Source of the DNA: Halorubrum salipaludis
Lineage (GTDB): Archaea > Halobacteriota > Halobacteria > Halobacteriales > Haloferacaceae
DNA: 64,000 nt
Assembly (NCBI RefSeq): GCF_002286985.1
Contig: NZ_NSKC01000001.1
Location: forward strand, 1 to 64,000
Reading direction: 5' to 3'
Shown here: positions 17,964 to 26,509 of the stretch, in pieces
Layout: each line of letters opens with the position of its first letter
How positions within the stretch are numbered: position 1 is the stretch's first letter
Program-made: the position numbers and the translations under genes
The notes under the pieces: model-generated
Seen by the model: only the letters and a program-made list of their open reading frames with translations
What the model was told of the DNA's origin: nothing
The model's database searches: none

Positions 17964-18051
17964 CACCGCTGACGGTTCTTCGACGGAAGCGGACGACGGG
18001 ACTCCCGCCCGGTTCCGAAGGGGCTTTTTCCGGCGCTCGCGTGGAGACGGT

Positions 18052-18888
18052 ATGAGTCTCAAGGTCGGCGCGCACGTCTCGATCGCGGGCGGCGTGGACA
18101 ACGCGGTCGAGAACCAGGTAGAGGTCGGGGGCAACTGCGGACAGATATTCACCCACTCCCCGCAGGTGTGGCAGGACCCGAACATCGGCGACGAGGAGGC
18201 CGAGCGGTTCCGCGAGGGCACCGCGCGCGAGCTGGAGGGACCGTGGGTGATCCACACCTCCTACCTCGTCAACCTCTGTACGCCCAAGGAGGGGCTCCGC
18301 GAGAAGTCGCTCGACTCGATGCAGAAGGAGGTCGACGCGGCCGACAAGCTCGGCATTCCGTACGTCAACGTCCACCTCGGCGCACACACGGGCGCGGGCG
18401 TCGAGGGCGGGCTCGACAACGCGGCGTCGGTGATCGACGACATCGACGTGCCGGACGGCGTCACGATCCTGATCGAGAGCGACGCGGGCGCCGGCACGAA
18501 GCTCGGCGGCGAGTTCGAGCACCTGGCCGGGATCATCGACCGCACCGAGACCGACATCGACGTCTGTATCGACACCGCCCACGCGTTCGCGGCGGGCTAC
18601 GACCTCTCGACGCCCGAGGCGGTCGATCAGACGATCGGGGAGTTCGACGACGTGGTCGGGTTAGAGCACCTCGAGTACGTCCACCTCAACGACTCGAAGC
18701 ACGCCTGCGGCACCAACAAGGACGAGCACGCCCACATCGGCGAGGGACTGATCGGCGAAGCGGGGATGGAGCGGTTCCTGAACCACCCGGATCTGGCGGA
18801 CGTGCCCCTCGCGCTGGAGACGCCGACGGAGGACGGCAAGAGCTTCGCGTGGAACATCGACCGCGTCCGCGAGCTGCGGGCGGACTGA
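18052..18888 (+). CDS. nfo: Endonuclease IV (deoxyribonuclease IV)
   Basis: This 278-aa TIM-barrel AP endonuclease cleaves 5' to abasic sites in base-excision repair. All expected metal ligands can be placed: His in WVIHTSY, His in VNVHLGAH, Glu in ILIESDAG, Asp and His in CIDTAHAF, His in YVHLNDSK, Asp and His in KDEHAHIG, and Glu in LALETPT. That completes the three-zinc site. The start is ATG 18052; longer reading enters the lipoate ligase gene in another frame. It probably has its own promoter, since an 88-nt gap precedes it. Length and motif order are normal. Confidence 0.97.
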   Translation: MSLKVGAHVSIAGGVDNAVENQVEVGGNCGQIFTHSPQVWQDPNIGDEEAERFREGTARELEGPWVIHTSYLVNLCTPKEGLREKSLDSMQKEVDAADKLGIPYVNVHLGAHTGAGVEGGLDNAASVIDDIDVPDGVTILIESDAGAGTKLGGEFEHLAGIIDRTETDIDVCIDTAHAFAAGYDLSTPEAVDQTIGEFDDVVGLEHLEYVHLNDSKHACGTNKDEHAHIGEGLIGEAGMERFLNHPDLADVPLALETPTEDGKSFAWNIDRVRELRAD

Positions 18889-18953
18889 GGGTCAGGCGGA
18901 GTGACGGACGACTGAGGCTCGGGCGGAGTGACGGACGACTGAGGCTCGGACGG
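18882..18953. repeat. 27-nt tandem repeat overlapping the nfo stop codon
   Basis: Units are read at 18906-18932 and 18933-18953 (start GGACGACTGAGGCTCGG, then CGGAGTGAC). A degenerate first unit at 18882-18905 includes the nfo stop. It seems to have grown by duplication of the gene's 3' end. A GGGGACT...AGTCCCC hairpin (18956-18978) follows and may help terminate transcription. Confidence 0.7.
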
Positions 18954-19046
18954 ACGGGGACTCGCACGGGGAGTCCCCGGAAATGCGTTGAATCGCTTAA
19001 GAGTGTCCGACGCGCCTTTATGTACCCGGAGCTGTGATCCACGGAC

Positions 19047-19514
19047 ATGACCACCACGAGAGCGCTGCTCATCGGGCAGCGGCGTCGGTTGGCCCTCACG
19101 ATGGTCGTGGGATTCGCCGGCCTCGTGGCGCTGGCGGTGGCGTTGGCAGTCGTCGCCGAGCTCGCGGACATCCGGGCCGCGGCGGCGGTGACCGACCGGC
19201 TCGTCCCGCTGTTGGTGTTCTACGCGCCGGCGCCGATCGCCGCGGCGGGCGCGTACGCGCGTTGCGGCGGCCCGGCGTGCCTGACGGTGGGCGTCGTGCC
19301 CGCCCTCGTGTTCGCCGCGCTCGTGGTCGTCGGGACCGTGTTCGGCGTCCCCGGCGTGGGCGGCGGCGACGCGCCGCTGGGCGGGGTGACGATGTCGTTC
19401 GCCCTCGTCGGACTGAGCGGGGCGTTCGTCGGCTACTGCGCCGGAGTCACCGCCGCGCTCCTCGCGGACCTGGCGGGGATCGGGGGCGGTGACGAGACGG
19501 ACGACGCCGAGTGA
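19047..19514 (+). CDS. Haloarchaeal four-helix membrane protein, function unknown
   Basis: This 155-aa protein is dominated by four hydrophobic stretches (about residues 17-40, 50-68, 76-97 and 112-136), with a short positively charged N-terminus and an acidic tail (GGGDETDDAE). There are no catalytic motifs. A TATA box (CCTTTATGTACC, near 19013-19026) lies about 27 nt before ATG 19047, so the start and expression are well supported. It precedes a methyltransferase gene that has its own promoter. I do not recognise a named family. Confidence 0.8.
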   Translation: MTTTRALLIGQRRRLALTMVVGFAGLVALAVALAVVAELADIRAAAAVTDRLVPLLVFYAPAPIAAAGAYARCGGPACLTVGVVPALVFAALVVVGTVFGVPGVGGGDAPLGGVTMSFALVGLSGAFVGYCAGVTAALLADLAGIGGGDETDDAE

Positions 19515-19599
19515 GGCGGCGCCGGCGGCGAGGGCGCCGACGGCAGCGAGCGGGACCGAGTTCCGTACGTTTATTCTCCCCTGCGCCGAACGCGGGGAC

Positions 19600-20406
19600 G
19601 TGCGACGCTTCTCCGCGGAGTACCTCGAACACACCCGGCGCGGGATGTGGGCCGACGACCGGGAGGCCCTCGCGGACCTCGACCTGCCGAGCCGCCGCCG
19701 CGTCCTCGACGCCGGCTGCGGCACCGGGGAGCTGACCCGCGTCCTCGACGCCGAGACCCCGCCCGACGCGGCCGTGCTCGGGATCGACGCGGACCCGGAG
19801 CTCCTGCGCGTCGCCCGCGAGGAGACCGGGCTTCCGTACGTCGCCGGCGACGCGACGCGGCTCCCGCTCCCGGACGACGCCGTCGATCTGGCGGTCTGTC
19901 AGGCCCTCCTCATCAACCTCCCCGACCCCGCCGCCGCGGTCCGAGAGTTCGCGCGAGTCTCTTCCGACCTGGTCGCCGCGATCGAGCCCGACAACGCCGA
20001 CGTGACGGTGACCTCCACCGTCGACGCCGAGGAGCGATTAGAGCGGGAGGCGCGGGAGGCGTACCTACGGGGAGTCGACACCGACGTGGCGCTCGGCGAC
20101 CGCGTCCGCGAGGCGTTCGAAGCGGCGGGGGTCGACGACGTGCGGACCGGCCGGTACGTCCACGAGAAGCGGGTCGCGGCGCCGTACGCGGAGCCGGACC
20201 TGACCGCCGCGGCGCGGAAGGCCTCCGGCGCGGGGCTGGCCGACCACCGCGCGGAGCTGATCGCGGCGACCTCCGAGCGCGCGTACGACGACCTGCGGCG
20301 GCGCTGGCGCGAGATGGGGCGCGAAGTGGTCGACGCCATCGGGAACGACGAGTACGAGCGCGTCGAGCGCGTCCCCTTCGACGTGACCGTGGGACGGGTT
20401 CGGTAG
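19600..20406 (+). CDS. Class I SAM-dependent methyltransferase
   Basis: This 268-aa protein has the Rossmann methyltransferase core: motif I VLDAGCGTGELTR (about residues 35-47), the acidic beta-2 end GIDADPELL, YVAGDATRLPLPDDAVD (motif II region) and AVCQALLINLPD. The start is put at GTG 19600 because the TATA-like GTTTATTC (19568-19576) is 27 nt upstream and the sequence before it does not look like protein. The substrate is not evident; the fold resembles UbiE/small-molecule methyltransferases rather than RNA or DNA enzymes. Confidence 0.87.
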   Translation: MRRFSAEYLEHTRRGMWADDREALADLDLPSRRRVLDAGCGTGELTRVLDAETPPDAAVLGIDADPELLRVAREETGLPYVAGDATRLPLPDDAVDLAVCQALLINLPDPAAAVREFARVSSDLVAAIEPDNADVTVTSTVDAEERLEREAREAYLRGVDTDVALGDRVREAFEAAGVDDVRTGRYVHEKRVAAPYAEPDLTAAARKASGAGLADHRAELIAATSERAYDDLRRRWREMGREVVDAIGNDEYERVERVPFDVTVGRVR

Positions 20407-20408
20407 CG

Positions 20409-20450
20409 GGTCGGGAGAGCGTGACGCGAGGTCGAGAGAGCGTGACGCGG
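20409..20450. repeat. 21-nt tandem duplication after the methyltransferase gene
   Basis: GGTCGGGAGAGCGTGACGCG is followed by GGTCGAGAGAGCGTGACGCG with one internal mismatch, starting three bases after the stop codon. Confidence 0.7.
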
Positions 20451-20499
20451 ATCGCAGACGGTCCCGCGGCCCACGCCACACGGTCGTTCAAAAAGCCCG

Positions 20500-21456
20500 C
20501 TACCGATTGATCCCGCCTTCGCCGCCGACGACGCTTTCGACGTCGTCGGGCGTGATCACCGCGAGGTCGCCGTCGACGGTGCGCTTCAGCGCGGCGGCCG
20601 CGGCGGCCCACTCCAGCGCGTCGGCCACGTCGCCGCCGTCGGTCCGCTTCGCGAGGTAGCCGGCGACGAACGCGTCGCCGGTGCCGATCGCGTCGAACGT
20701 GTCGGCCTCGAACACGCCCTGCTCGTACACCTCGCCGTTCCGGAGCGCGACCGCGCCCTCCGTGCCGCGGGTGACGACCACCGTCTCGAAGCCGAACGCG
20801 GACGCGAGCCCGTGGGCGATCTCAACCGCGTCTCCCTCCCGATCCAGCACCTCGCGGGCGTCTCTCCGGGGGACGAACAGGGTGTCGACGTGCTCGAACA
20901 GCCCCTCGTAGGCGGCGCGGGCGGTCTCGGGGTCCCAGAGCTTCGCCCGGTAGTTGAGGTCAAGCGAGCGCGTCGCGCCGGCCTCGCCCGCGGCGCGGAG
21001 CAGGGCCGTCGTCGTCTCCGCGGCCCGGTCCGAGAGCGCGGGCGTGATCCCGGTCGTGTGGAAGCGGTCGGCCGACTCCAGCGCCCCGGTCGGCAGCTCC
21101 GCGGGCGTGACCGTCGTGATCGCGGCGTCCGCGCGGTCGTAGATCACGTTCGTCCCGCGCGGCTCCCCGCCGTGTTCGAGGTAGTACGTCCCCAGCCGGC
21201 TCGTCTCGGGGTCGGCCCACGAGACGCCGGTCCGGACGCCGTGGCTCCGGAGCTCGCCGACGATCCGACGCCCGAGCGGCGACTCCGGGAGCTTCGAGAG
21301 CCAGACGGCGTCGGCGCCGAGCCGCGCGGCGCCGACCGCCACGTTGCTCTCCGCGCCGCCCGCCTGCACGCCGAGGCTGTCGGTGGTCTCCAGCCGCTCG
21401 CCGCGCGGCGGCGAGAGCCGGAGCATCGTCTCGCCGAACGTCACGAGGTCCGTCAC
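20500..21456 (-). CDS. kdgK: PfkB-family sugar kinase, probable 2-keto-3-deoxygluconate kinase
   Basis: This 318-aa ribokinase-family enzyme begins [14 protein letters not shown] and has [15 protein letters not shown] (substrate lid and sugar-binding region). The C-terminal catalytic motif [17 protein letters not shown] supplies the anion hole and catalytic Asp. Haloarchaeal relatives of this length phosphorylate 2-keto-3-deoxygluconate in the semiphosphorylative Entner-Doudoroff pathway; another ketose substrate is possible. The start is GTG 21454-21456, since upstream sequence adds a Pro/Arg-rich segment not found in the family. The neighbouring genes are unrelated. Confidence 0.85.
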   Translation of the reverse strand: MTDLVTFGETMLRLSPPRGERLETTDSLGVQAGGAESNVAVGAARLGADAVWLSKLPESPLGRRIVGELRSHGVRTGVSWADPETSRLGTYYLEHGGEPRGTNVIYDRADAAITTVTPAELPTGALESADRFHTTGITPALSDRAAETTTALLRAAGEAGATRSLDLNYRAKLWDPETARAAYEGLFEHVDTLFVPRRDAREVLDREGDAVEIAHGLASAFGFETVVVTRGTEGAVALRNGEVYEQGVFEADTFDAIGTGDAFVAGYLAKRTDGGDVADALEWAAAAAALKRTVDGDLAVITPDDVESVVGGEGGINR

Positions 21457-21603
21457 GCCGACCACCCCGCGGGGACGGTCGCCGGGGGCTCCGCGGTCGA
21501 TCCGGTGACTACGGTGTGCATACCGGAGCGTCGGCGAGGGAGTACAAAAGGACCCGCGATCGGCGGCGGGTCGCGCGGGCCGACGGTCACCCACTACCGA
21601 CGG

Positions 21604-22173
21604 TCACCGCACCGCCGACGCCAGCGCGACCGCCCCGAACAGGAGCAGCGCGAGCGCCGCGACCGGCTGGCTGCCCGCGGCGGCCAGATACGCCCCGTAG
21701 ACGACCGCGATCGAGAGTCCGCCCGCGAGCAGGTTCGTCCCGGCGTGGACCGCGACGTTCCGGCGCGTCCGCGCCTCCCGGCCGACCTGCTCGCCGAGCG
21801 AGACCCCGTGGTCCGCGAGGTCCCACGCGAGCGCGAGCGCGACGCCGGCCGCGAGCAGGGGCTCGACCGCGCCGCCGCGGTACCCCGCGACCGCGATCCC
21901 GACCGCGCCGATCCCCGCCGCCCACGAGAGGAGCCGGTGGGACCGCCGGAGCGACCCGGCGAGGAGGCCGAGCGCCGCGAGCCCGACGAGCGCCCCGCCG
22001 ATCGGGGCGGCGAGGAGCGCGGCCAGCGCCGCGACCGCGCCGGCGACGAGGCTCCCGACGACCGCGAGCGTCGGGGGGCGAGCGTCGCGCTCGCGGTCGC
22101 TGGCGTCGAGGGAGTCCGCGTCGATGGGGTCCGCCTCGTCCCCGTCGCCGGCAGTCGCCTCTCGCCGGCTCAC
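21604..22173 (-). CDS. Small membrane protein, last gene of the DUF4129-DUF58 operon
   Basis: This 189-aa protein has an acidic N-terminal tail (about 35 residues) followed by hydrophobic helices in pairs, with AAAL-type repeats and a charged loop (GREARTRRNVAV). No catalytic motif is visible. Its GTG start (22171-22173) overlaps the DUF58 stop as GTGA, so it belongs to the same translation unit. Proteins like it close this operon type in haloarchaea and have only DUF-level annotation. A role in assembling the membrane complex is conjecture. Confidence 0.8.
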   Translation of the reverse strand: MSRREATAGDGDEADPIDADSLDASDRERDARPPTLAVVGSLVAGAVAALAALLAAPIGGALVGLAALGLLAGSLRRSHRLLSWAAGIGAVGIAVAGYRGGAVEPLLAAGVALALAWDLADHGVSLGEQVGREARTRRNVAVHAGTNLLAGGLSIAVVYGAYLAAAGSQPVAALALLLFGAVALASAVR

Positions 22174-23540
22174 CGCGACCACCTCCCGGTGGCCCGCGCG
22201 ACCGCGACGGGGAACGACCGGTCGCCCCACTCGACCGCGCGGATCCCCGCCCCGCGCAGGTCGCGGAGCCGCTCGCGGCGCTCGAACGCGACCAGCCGCG
22301 TCCCGGGGGTGTCGCCGGCGGGATCGTCGCGGTCGTCGCCGGCGGTCACGTCGGGCGAGAGGACGGTGACGAGGTGGCCGCGGGCGTCGATCCGGCGCGC
22401 GAGCGACGCCGCGAAGTCGTCCAGGAGGGGGGTGAAGAAGAGCACCTGCGCGTCGGCGGGGAGCCGCCGCCGGAACCGGCGGAGCCACAGCGACCCGTAG
22501 AACCGCCCCTCGCTCGGCGTCGGCGCCAGCGCGGGGTCGGTGGCCAGCGTCTCGCGCCCGCGGGCCGCGTGCGCGGTGCCCGCGCCCGGCCGGAGCCAGC
22601 AGTCGCGCGGGCCGAGCGCTGCGATCCCGACCCGGTCCCCGCCGTCGAGCAGCGCGGTGAACGCCTGCCCGGCGGCCTCGACGCTCGCCTCCACGGCGGT
22701 GTCGGCGTCCGGTTCGGTCGCGGCGTACGCCGACTCGCGCGCGTCGATCAGGAGCACGACGGTCGCGGCGCGCTCCTCGCGGAGGTCGAGCGTCGCCAGC
22801 TCCCCCGTCCGCGCCCGCCGATTCCAGTCGATCCGCTTGATCGGGTCGCCGCGGCGGTACTCCCGGGTGGCGTGGAACTCGACGCCGGCGCCGCCGACGT
22901 CGGTGGGGACGCGGCCGTGGTAGACGGTCGTCAACCCCCGCAGGGGGAGGTCGCCGCCCGCGGACAGCTCGGGGGTGCAGGCGATCCGCGTGGGGGTCGC
23001 GAGCCCGGTGGTGCGCTCCCGAGAGCCGGCCGGGTCCCGCGTGATCGCCCGCGCCGGTCCCCACTCGTGTTCGCCACGGGTCGCCCGGACGGTGTACTCG
23101 AAGGCCGCCGTCGCCCCCGGGCGGAGCGCGGTCGCGATCCGCGCGGGGCCGTCGACGACCTCCAGCCCGGGCGGCACCCCGTCGACGAGCCGGAGGTCCG
23201 GCAGGGGGGCGTCGCCGACGTTGCGCGCGCGGACCGCGACGACCACCTCGTCGCCCGGCTCGGGCGCGTCGTCGCTCACGGTCCGTTCGAGCTCGACCGT
23301 CGCCTCGCGCGCCTCGCCGACCCGGGCGTAGACGACGTACCCCACGCCGACGGCACCGGTCAGCACGAGCCCGGGCTGCCGGGCGACGACCCCGACCCCG
23401 ACGAGCGCGAGCGCGACCCCGGCGATCCCGTCCCACCGGCCCGTCTCGGACCTGCGGAGGGGCGTGCGCTCGGTCGTCGGCTCCGCCCCGCGGTTCGCCG
23501 GCTCACGGGTCGCGTCGCCGCGCTCCGTCTCGGCGGTCAT
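22170..23540 (-). CDS. DUF58 domain protein (vWA-like, membrane-anchored)
   Basis: This 456-aa protein has a hydrophilic N-terminus, two adjacent hydrophobic helices (about residues 38-75) and an extracellular beta-rich region with repeated-domain features. It then has the DUF58 signature EYRRGDPIKRIDWNRRAR and a vWA-like fold (VVLLIDARES, a MIDAS-like DxRxS variant). DUF58 proteins usually work with a MoxR AAA+ ATPase and transglutaminase/DUF4129 partners in envelope or protein-complex maturation. The ATG (23538-23540) overlaps the stop of the preceding gene (ATGA). No MoxR gene is in this window, although DUF58 operons commonly carry one. Confidence 0.9.
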   Translation of the reverse strand: MTAETERGDATREPANRGAEPTTERTPLRRSETGRWDGIAGVALALVGVGVVARQPGLVLTGAVGVGYVVYARVGEAREATVELERTVSDDAPEPGDEVVVAVRARNVGDAPLPDLRLVDGVPPGLEVVDGPARIATALRPGATAAFEYTVRATRGEHEWGPARAITRDPAGSRERTTGLATPTRIACTPELSAGGDLPLRGLTTVYHGRVPTDVGGAGVEFHATREYRRGDPIKRIDWNRRARTGELATLDLREERAATVVLLIDARESAYAATEPDADTAVEASVEAAGQAFTALLDGGDRVGIAALGPRDCWLRPGAGTAHAARGRETLATDPALAPTPSEGRFYGSLWLRRFRRRLPADAQVLFFTPLLDDFAASLARRIDARGHLVTVLSPDVTAGDDRDDPAGDTPGTRLVAFERRERLRDLRGAGIRAVEWGDRSFPVAVARATGRWSR

Positions 23541-24160
23541 CGCGTCGCCTCCGCCGAATCGGGGCTCGAAGCCGACTCGTGATCCGAGGACGGCCCGCGA
23601 CCGGGAGACCCGCGCTCCCCGCCGTCGAGCCGCCCGATCGCGTCGATCGCCGCGCGGAGCCCGTATCCGTACCGCGAACGCCCCCGGACCGCGGCTCGGA
23701 GCCGGACCCGGATCGGGTACGACGCGTCGCCCGCGAAGAACGCGGCCGCGGTCCGGTCGTCCGTCCACGTCCCGACGTCGACGGCCCGCTCGGCCGCCGC
23801 GGTCGAACAGTTTCGCTCTCTGGCGACCGCCGCGACCGCGACGGCCCGGACCCGCTCGCGAAGCTCGCGCCGGGAGGCGTACGCACCGGGCGAGGCGGCG
23901 GTCATCCGGGCGATCCGCTCGTCGAGGTCGGCCCCGGGCACGGTCGCGGGCGCCCGCCGCTCCGGCTCGCCGGGGTCGGCGGTCCGCCGGTCCCGGCCGC
24001 GGCGCTCGTTCGCGTACCGGACCCCCTGCACGACGGCGAGCGCGCCGATCAGGGTGACGACGACGGTCGAGGGGTCGATCGCGGCGGCGACGCCCCGGTT
24101 CGCGACGGCGACGAACCCGACCGCGATCGCCGCGACGCCGACGAGCGCGAGGGGACGCAC
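23537..24160 (-). CDS. Membrane protein between DUF4129 and DUF58 genes
   Basis: This 207-aa protein has two N-terminal hydrophobic helices (about residues 3-20 and 30-47) and a soluble alpha-helical remainder containing RELRERVRAVAVAAVARE. Genes of this shape regularly separate the DUF4129 and DUF58 genes in Halobacteria. Starting at GTG 24158-24160, it overlaps the upstream stop by one base, and its own stop overlaps the DUF58 start. No enzyme motif is visible. Its constant position suggests a structural partner of the DUF58/DUF4129 pair. Confidence 0.82.
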   Translation of the reverse strand: MRPLALVGVAAIAVGFVAVANRGVAAAIDPSTVVVTLIGALAVVQGVRYANERRGRDRRTADPGEPERRAPATVPGADLDERIARMTAASPGAYASRRELRERVRAVAVAAVARERNCSTAAAERAVDVGTWTDDRTAAAFFAGDASYPIRVRLRAAVRGRSRYGYGLRAAIDAIGRLDGGERGSPGRGPSSDHESASSPDSAEATR

Positions 24161-25197
24161 TACCGGTCACCCCCGGAGCGCGTCGGGTGGTCTGGGGGGT
24201 CCGCGTCTCCGCGCCTCCCGTCCCAGTGCCCCTCGCTGCCACCGTTCCCCTCGCCGTCCCCGTGCCGCGCTTCGATCCGGCGCAGCGCCTCGACGGCCCT
24301 GCGCTCGCGGTCGTCGGTCGCGTCCGCGCCGCCGTACCGGACTCGCTCGAACACGTCGGTGAGCGCCGCGACGGGCTCCTCGTCGACGCCCGCGTCGACC
24401 GCCGCGGCCGCGAACTCCGCGGGCGTCGAGGAGGCGGGGCGGTCCACGTCGAGCACGGCCGTCATGTCGCGCCAGGCCCGGTACACCTCGTTGTCGGCGT
24501 CGGACGACTCGATCCGGTCCGCGGCTTCGCCGGCGGTCCGGCCGACCGCGGCGAGGTCGGGCGTCGGCTCCTCGGGGTCCTCCTCGGCCGCGGCACTGGC
24601 GCCCGGCGTCGCGTCGTCGTCGCCGCCGGCGAGGAGGAGCACCCCGACGCTGGCGACGAGCGCGGCGACCACGACGAGCGCGAACAGGAGCTCCGGCGCC
24701 GACGCCGCCCCCTCGCCCCCGCCGGCTCCCGCGCCGCCGGCCGCTCCCTCCGGCACGATTCCGTCGTCCGGGCCGGCGATGCCGAACTCGAACTCGCTCC
24801 CGGTCTGGGTCGCGCCGCAGGTCGTCAGCGCCGTCCACAGCAGCCAGATCGGGACGCCGACCGCGGCGGCGGCCGCGAGGGCGGCGAGCGGCGAGCGCGT
24901 GTCGCGGTAGGCGATCGCCGCGATCCCGACGACGAGCCCGGAGAGGAGGAGCACGGCCGGCGGCTCGCGGAGGGACTCGTAACACAGCGGCTGCGTCGCG
25001 AGCGTCGTCTCGCCGCCCGGCGACGGGGAGAGCCCCGGATCGCCCGGGCCGTCGCCGGCGCTCGGCGCGTCGCCCTGGGCCCCGCCGAACCCGCCGCCGT
25101 CGAGGCTGACGGCGGAGTCGAGCGTGGCGGCGGCGACGCCGAGCGCGACGACCGCGAGGAGGGCGAGGGCGACCGCGAGGAGGGCGTCCCGCTTCAC
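24160..25197 (-). CDS. DUF4129 domain membrane protein
   Basis: This 345-aa protein is the first gene of the four-gene operon. It has an N-terminal hydrophobic helix (signal or anchor), a Gly/Asp-rich extracellular loop, three more hydrophobic helices and a cytoplasmic C-terminal DUF4129 domain (EVYRAWRDMTAVLDVDRP, then SSTPAEFAAAAVDAG and ERVRYGG). DUF4129 commonly forms the C-terminus of transglutaminase-like proteins; here the protease-like part is absent. The start is GTG 25195-25197, placed about 30 nt after a minus-strand TATA-like AAGCTATTCC (25222-25232). Confidence 0.87.
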   Translation of the reverse strand: MKRDALLAVALALLAVVALGVAAATLDSAVSLDGGGFGGAQGDAPSAGDGPGDPGLSPSPGGETTLATQPLCYESLREPPAVLLLSGLVVGIAAIAYRDTRSPLAALAAAAAVGVPIWLLWTALTTCGATQTGSEFEFGIAGPDDGIVPEGAAGGAGAGGGEGAASAPELLFALVVVAALVASVGVLLLAGGDDDATPGASAAAEEDPEEPTPDLAAVGRTAGEAADRIESSDADNEVYRAWRDMTAVLDVDRPASSTPAEFAAAAVDAGVDEEPVAALTDVFERVRYGGADATDDRERRAVEALRRIEARHGDGEGNGGSEGHWDGRRGDADPPDHPTRSGGDR

Positions 25198-25274
25198 GTC
25201 CGTGGATACGCCGTCCCGCGGGAATAGCTTTCGGCGGGAGAACGAGCGACGGAGCGTGGGGGGTCGGATTGGGA

Positions 25275-25324
25275 GGTCGGATCGTGGGTTGGAGTGGGAG
25301 GTCGGATCGGGGGTTGGAGTGGGA
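25275..25324. repeat. 25-nt tandem repeat before the DUF4129 operon promoter
   Basis: Two near-identical units (GGTCGGATCGTGGGTTGGAG / GGTCGGATCGGGGGTTGGAG, each followed by TGGGA) are preceded by a partial third unit (about 25261-25274). They lie between the MBL hydrolase stop and the DUF4129 promoter. Confidence 0.7.
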
Positions 25325-25334
25325 GGGTCGCCGC

Positions 25335-26381
25335 CTACCCCTCCGAGCCGTCGACCGCGTCGTCGAGGGGGGTCGTCGGGAACAGCGCGTCGACGTCCGG
25401 CTCCGGGTCGACCAGTCGGTACGCGGTCCCGTCGCGCTCGACGACGCCGGCGTCCGCGAGGTGATCGAGGTGCGCGAACGCCTCGCCCGGCCCGTGGAGG
25501 ACGTGGATCTCCGAGAGCTCGCCGAACAGCGCGGCCGACACCTCCCACGCGGTCGCCGGTCCCCCGTCGGCGAGCACGTCGAGCACCCGCCGCGTGCGGT
25601 GCCGGTGGTGGTCGAGGATCGTCGCGGCCCGCAGGCCCGGCTCGTCGATCCGCTCGCGGTGACCGGGGTGGGCCGCGTCGAAGTCGCGGGCGACGATCTG
25701 CGCGAGGCTCTCCGCGTAGGCGGCCAGCGGCGCGTCGACCCGCACGTCGGCGCCGCCGACGTTCGGGGTGTACCGCGGGAGGAGCGCATCGCCGGCGAAC
25801 AGCTCTTCGGTCGCGTCCGCGCCCCCGACCGGCTCGTGGCCGGTGACCGCTCGCGGGTCGAACGCGAACCCGGTGAGTCCGGCGGTGTGGCCCGGCAGGT
25901 GGACCGCCTCGAGTTCGACGCCCCCGACCTCGATCGCGTCCCCGTCGCCGAACGTGGTTACGTCGGCGGGGCGGCCGCTGAGGTCGGCGCTCACCGCGTC
26001 GAAGAAGGCGGTCAGTCGCTCCCGGTCCGGCTCGGGCATCCCCCACCGGTCGAACGTCTCGCGCTGGAGGTCGCGGTCGAGGAACAGCGGGGGCTCGCTC
26101 CCGTCGACGAGCGGCGCGTCCGCCGCGTGGACGTACACGTCCGCGCCGCCTTCGGCCTGTATCTCGCCGGCCAACCCGGCGTGGTCGGGGTGCCAGTGGG
26201 TGAGCGCGACCGCGTCCACGTCGGCGAAGGAGTACCCGTGCTCGGCGAGGCCGGCCTCCAGCTCCGCGCGCACGTCGGAGAGCGCGACCCCGGTGTCGAC
26301 GAGCGCGGTCGTCTCGCCGTCGAGCAGGTACGCGTCGTTTTCGCCCTCGAAGACGGTGTTGCCGAGCTGGATCCGTTTCAC
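25335..26381 (-). CDS. Metallo-beta-lactamase fold hydrolase with C-terminal winged helix
   Basis: This 348-aa protein has the zinc-binding THWHPDHAG (HxHxDH), then HLPGHTAG and a C-terminal HPGH. It is therefore a two-metal MBL hydrolase, most like the hydroxyacylglutathione-hydrolase/LACTB2 branch (thioesterase or nuclease). About 60 C-terminal residues (SEIHVLHGPGEAFAHLDHL, VERDGTAYRL) form a winged-helix-like domain typical of the LACTB2-like group. The start is GTG 26379-26381, placing VKRIQLGNTVFEG at the N-terminus, with TATA-like CTCAAAAGGG (minus strand) near 26402-26411. It probably hydrolyses a thioester or other small ester; the substrate is unknown. Confidence 0.88.
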   Translation of the reverse strand: MKRIQLGNTVFEGENDAYLLDGETTALVDTGVALSDVRAELEAGLAEHGYSFADVDAVALTHWHPDHAGLAGEIQAEGGADVYVHAADAPLVDGSEPPLFLDRDLQRETFDRWGMPEPDRERLTAFFDAVSADLSGRPADVTTFGDGDAIEVGGVELEAVHLPGHTAGLTGFAFDPRAVTGHEPVGGADATEELFAGDALLPRYTPNVGGADVRVDAPLAAYAESLAQIVARDFDAAHPGHRERIDEPGLRAATILDHHRHRTRRVLDVLADGGPATAWEVSAALFGELSEIHVLHGPGEAFAHLDHLADAGVVERDGTAYRLVDPEPDVDALFPTTPLDDAVDGSEG

Positions 26382-26509
26382 ACGGGAGGGTCGTCGGGAG
26401 CCCTTTTGAGGGTTGTCACCGCGGAAAGCGACGGCGAGCGCGACGGCGGGGGCGACGGCGCGGGCGATCCAGTGGAGGCGATCCGGCGCGAGCGGTCCGG
26501 CGCGCGGAC

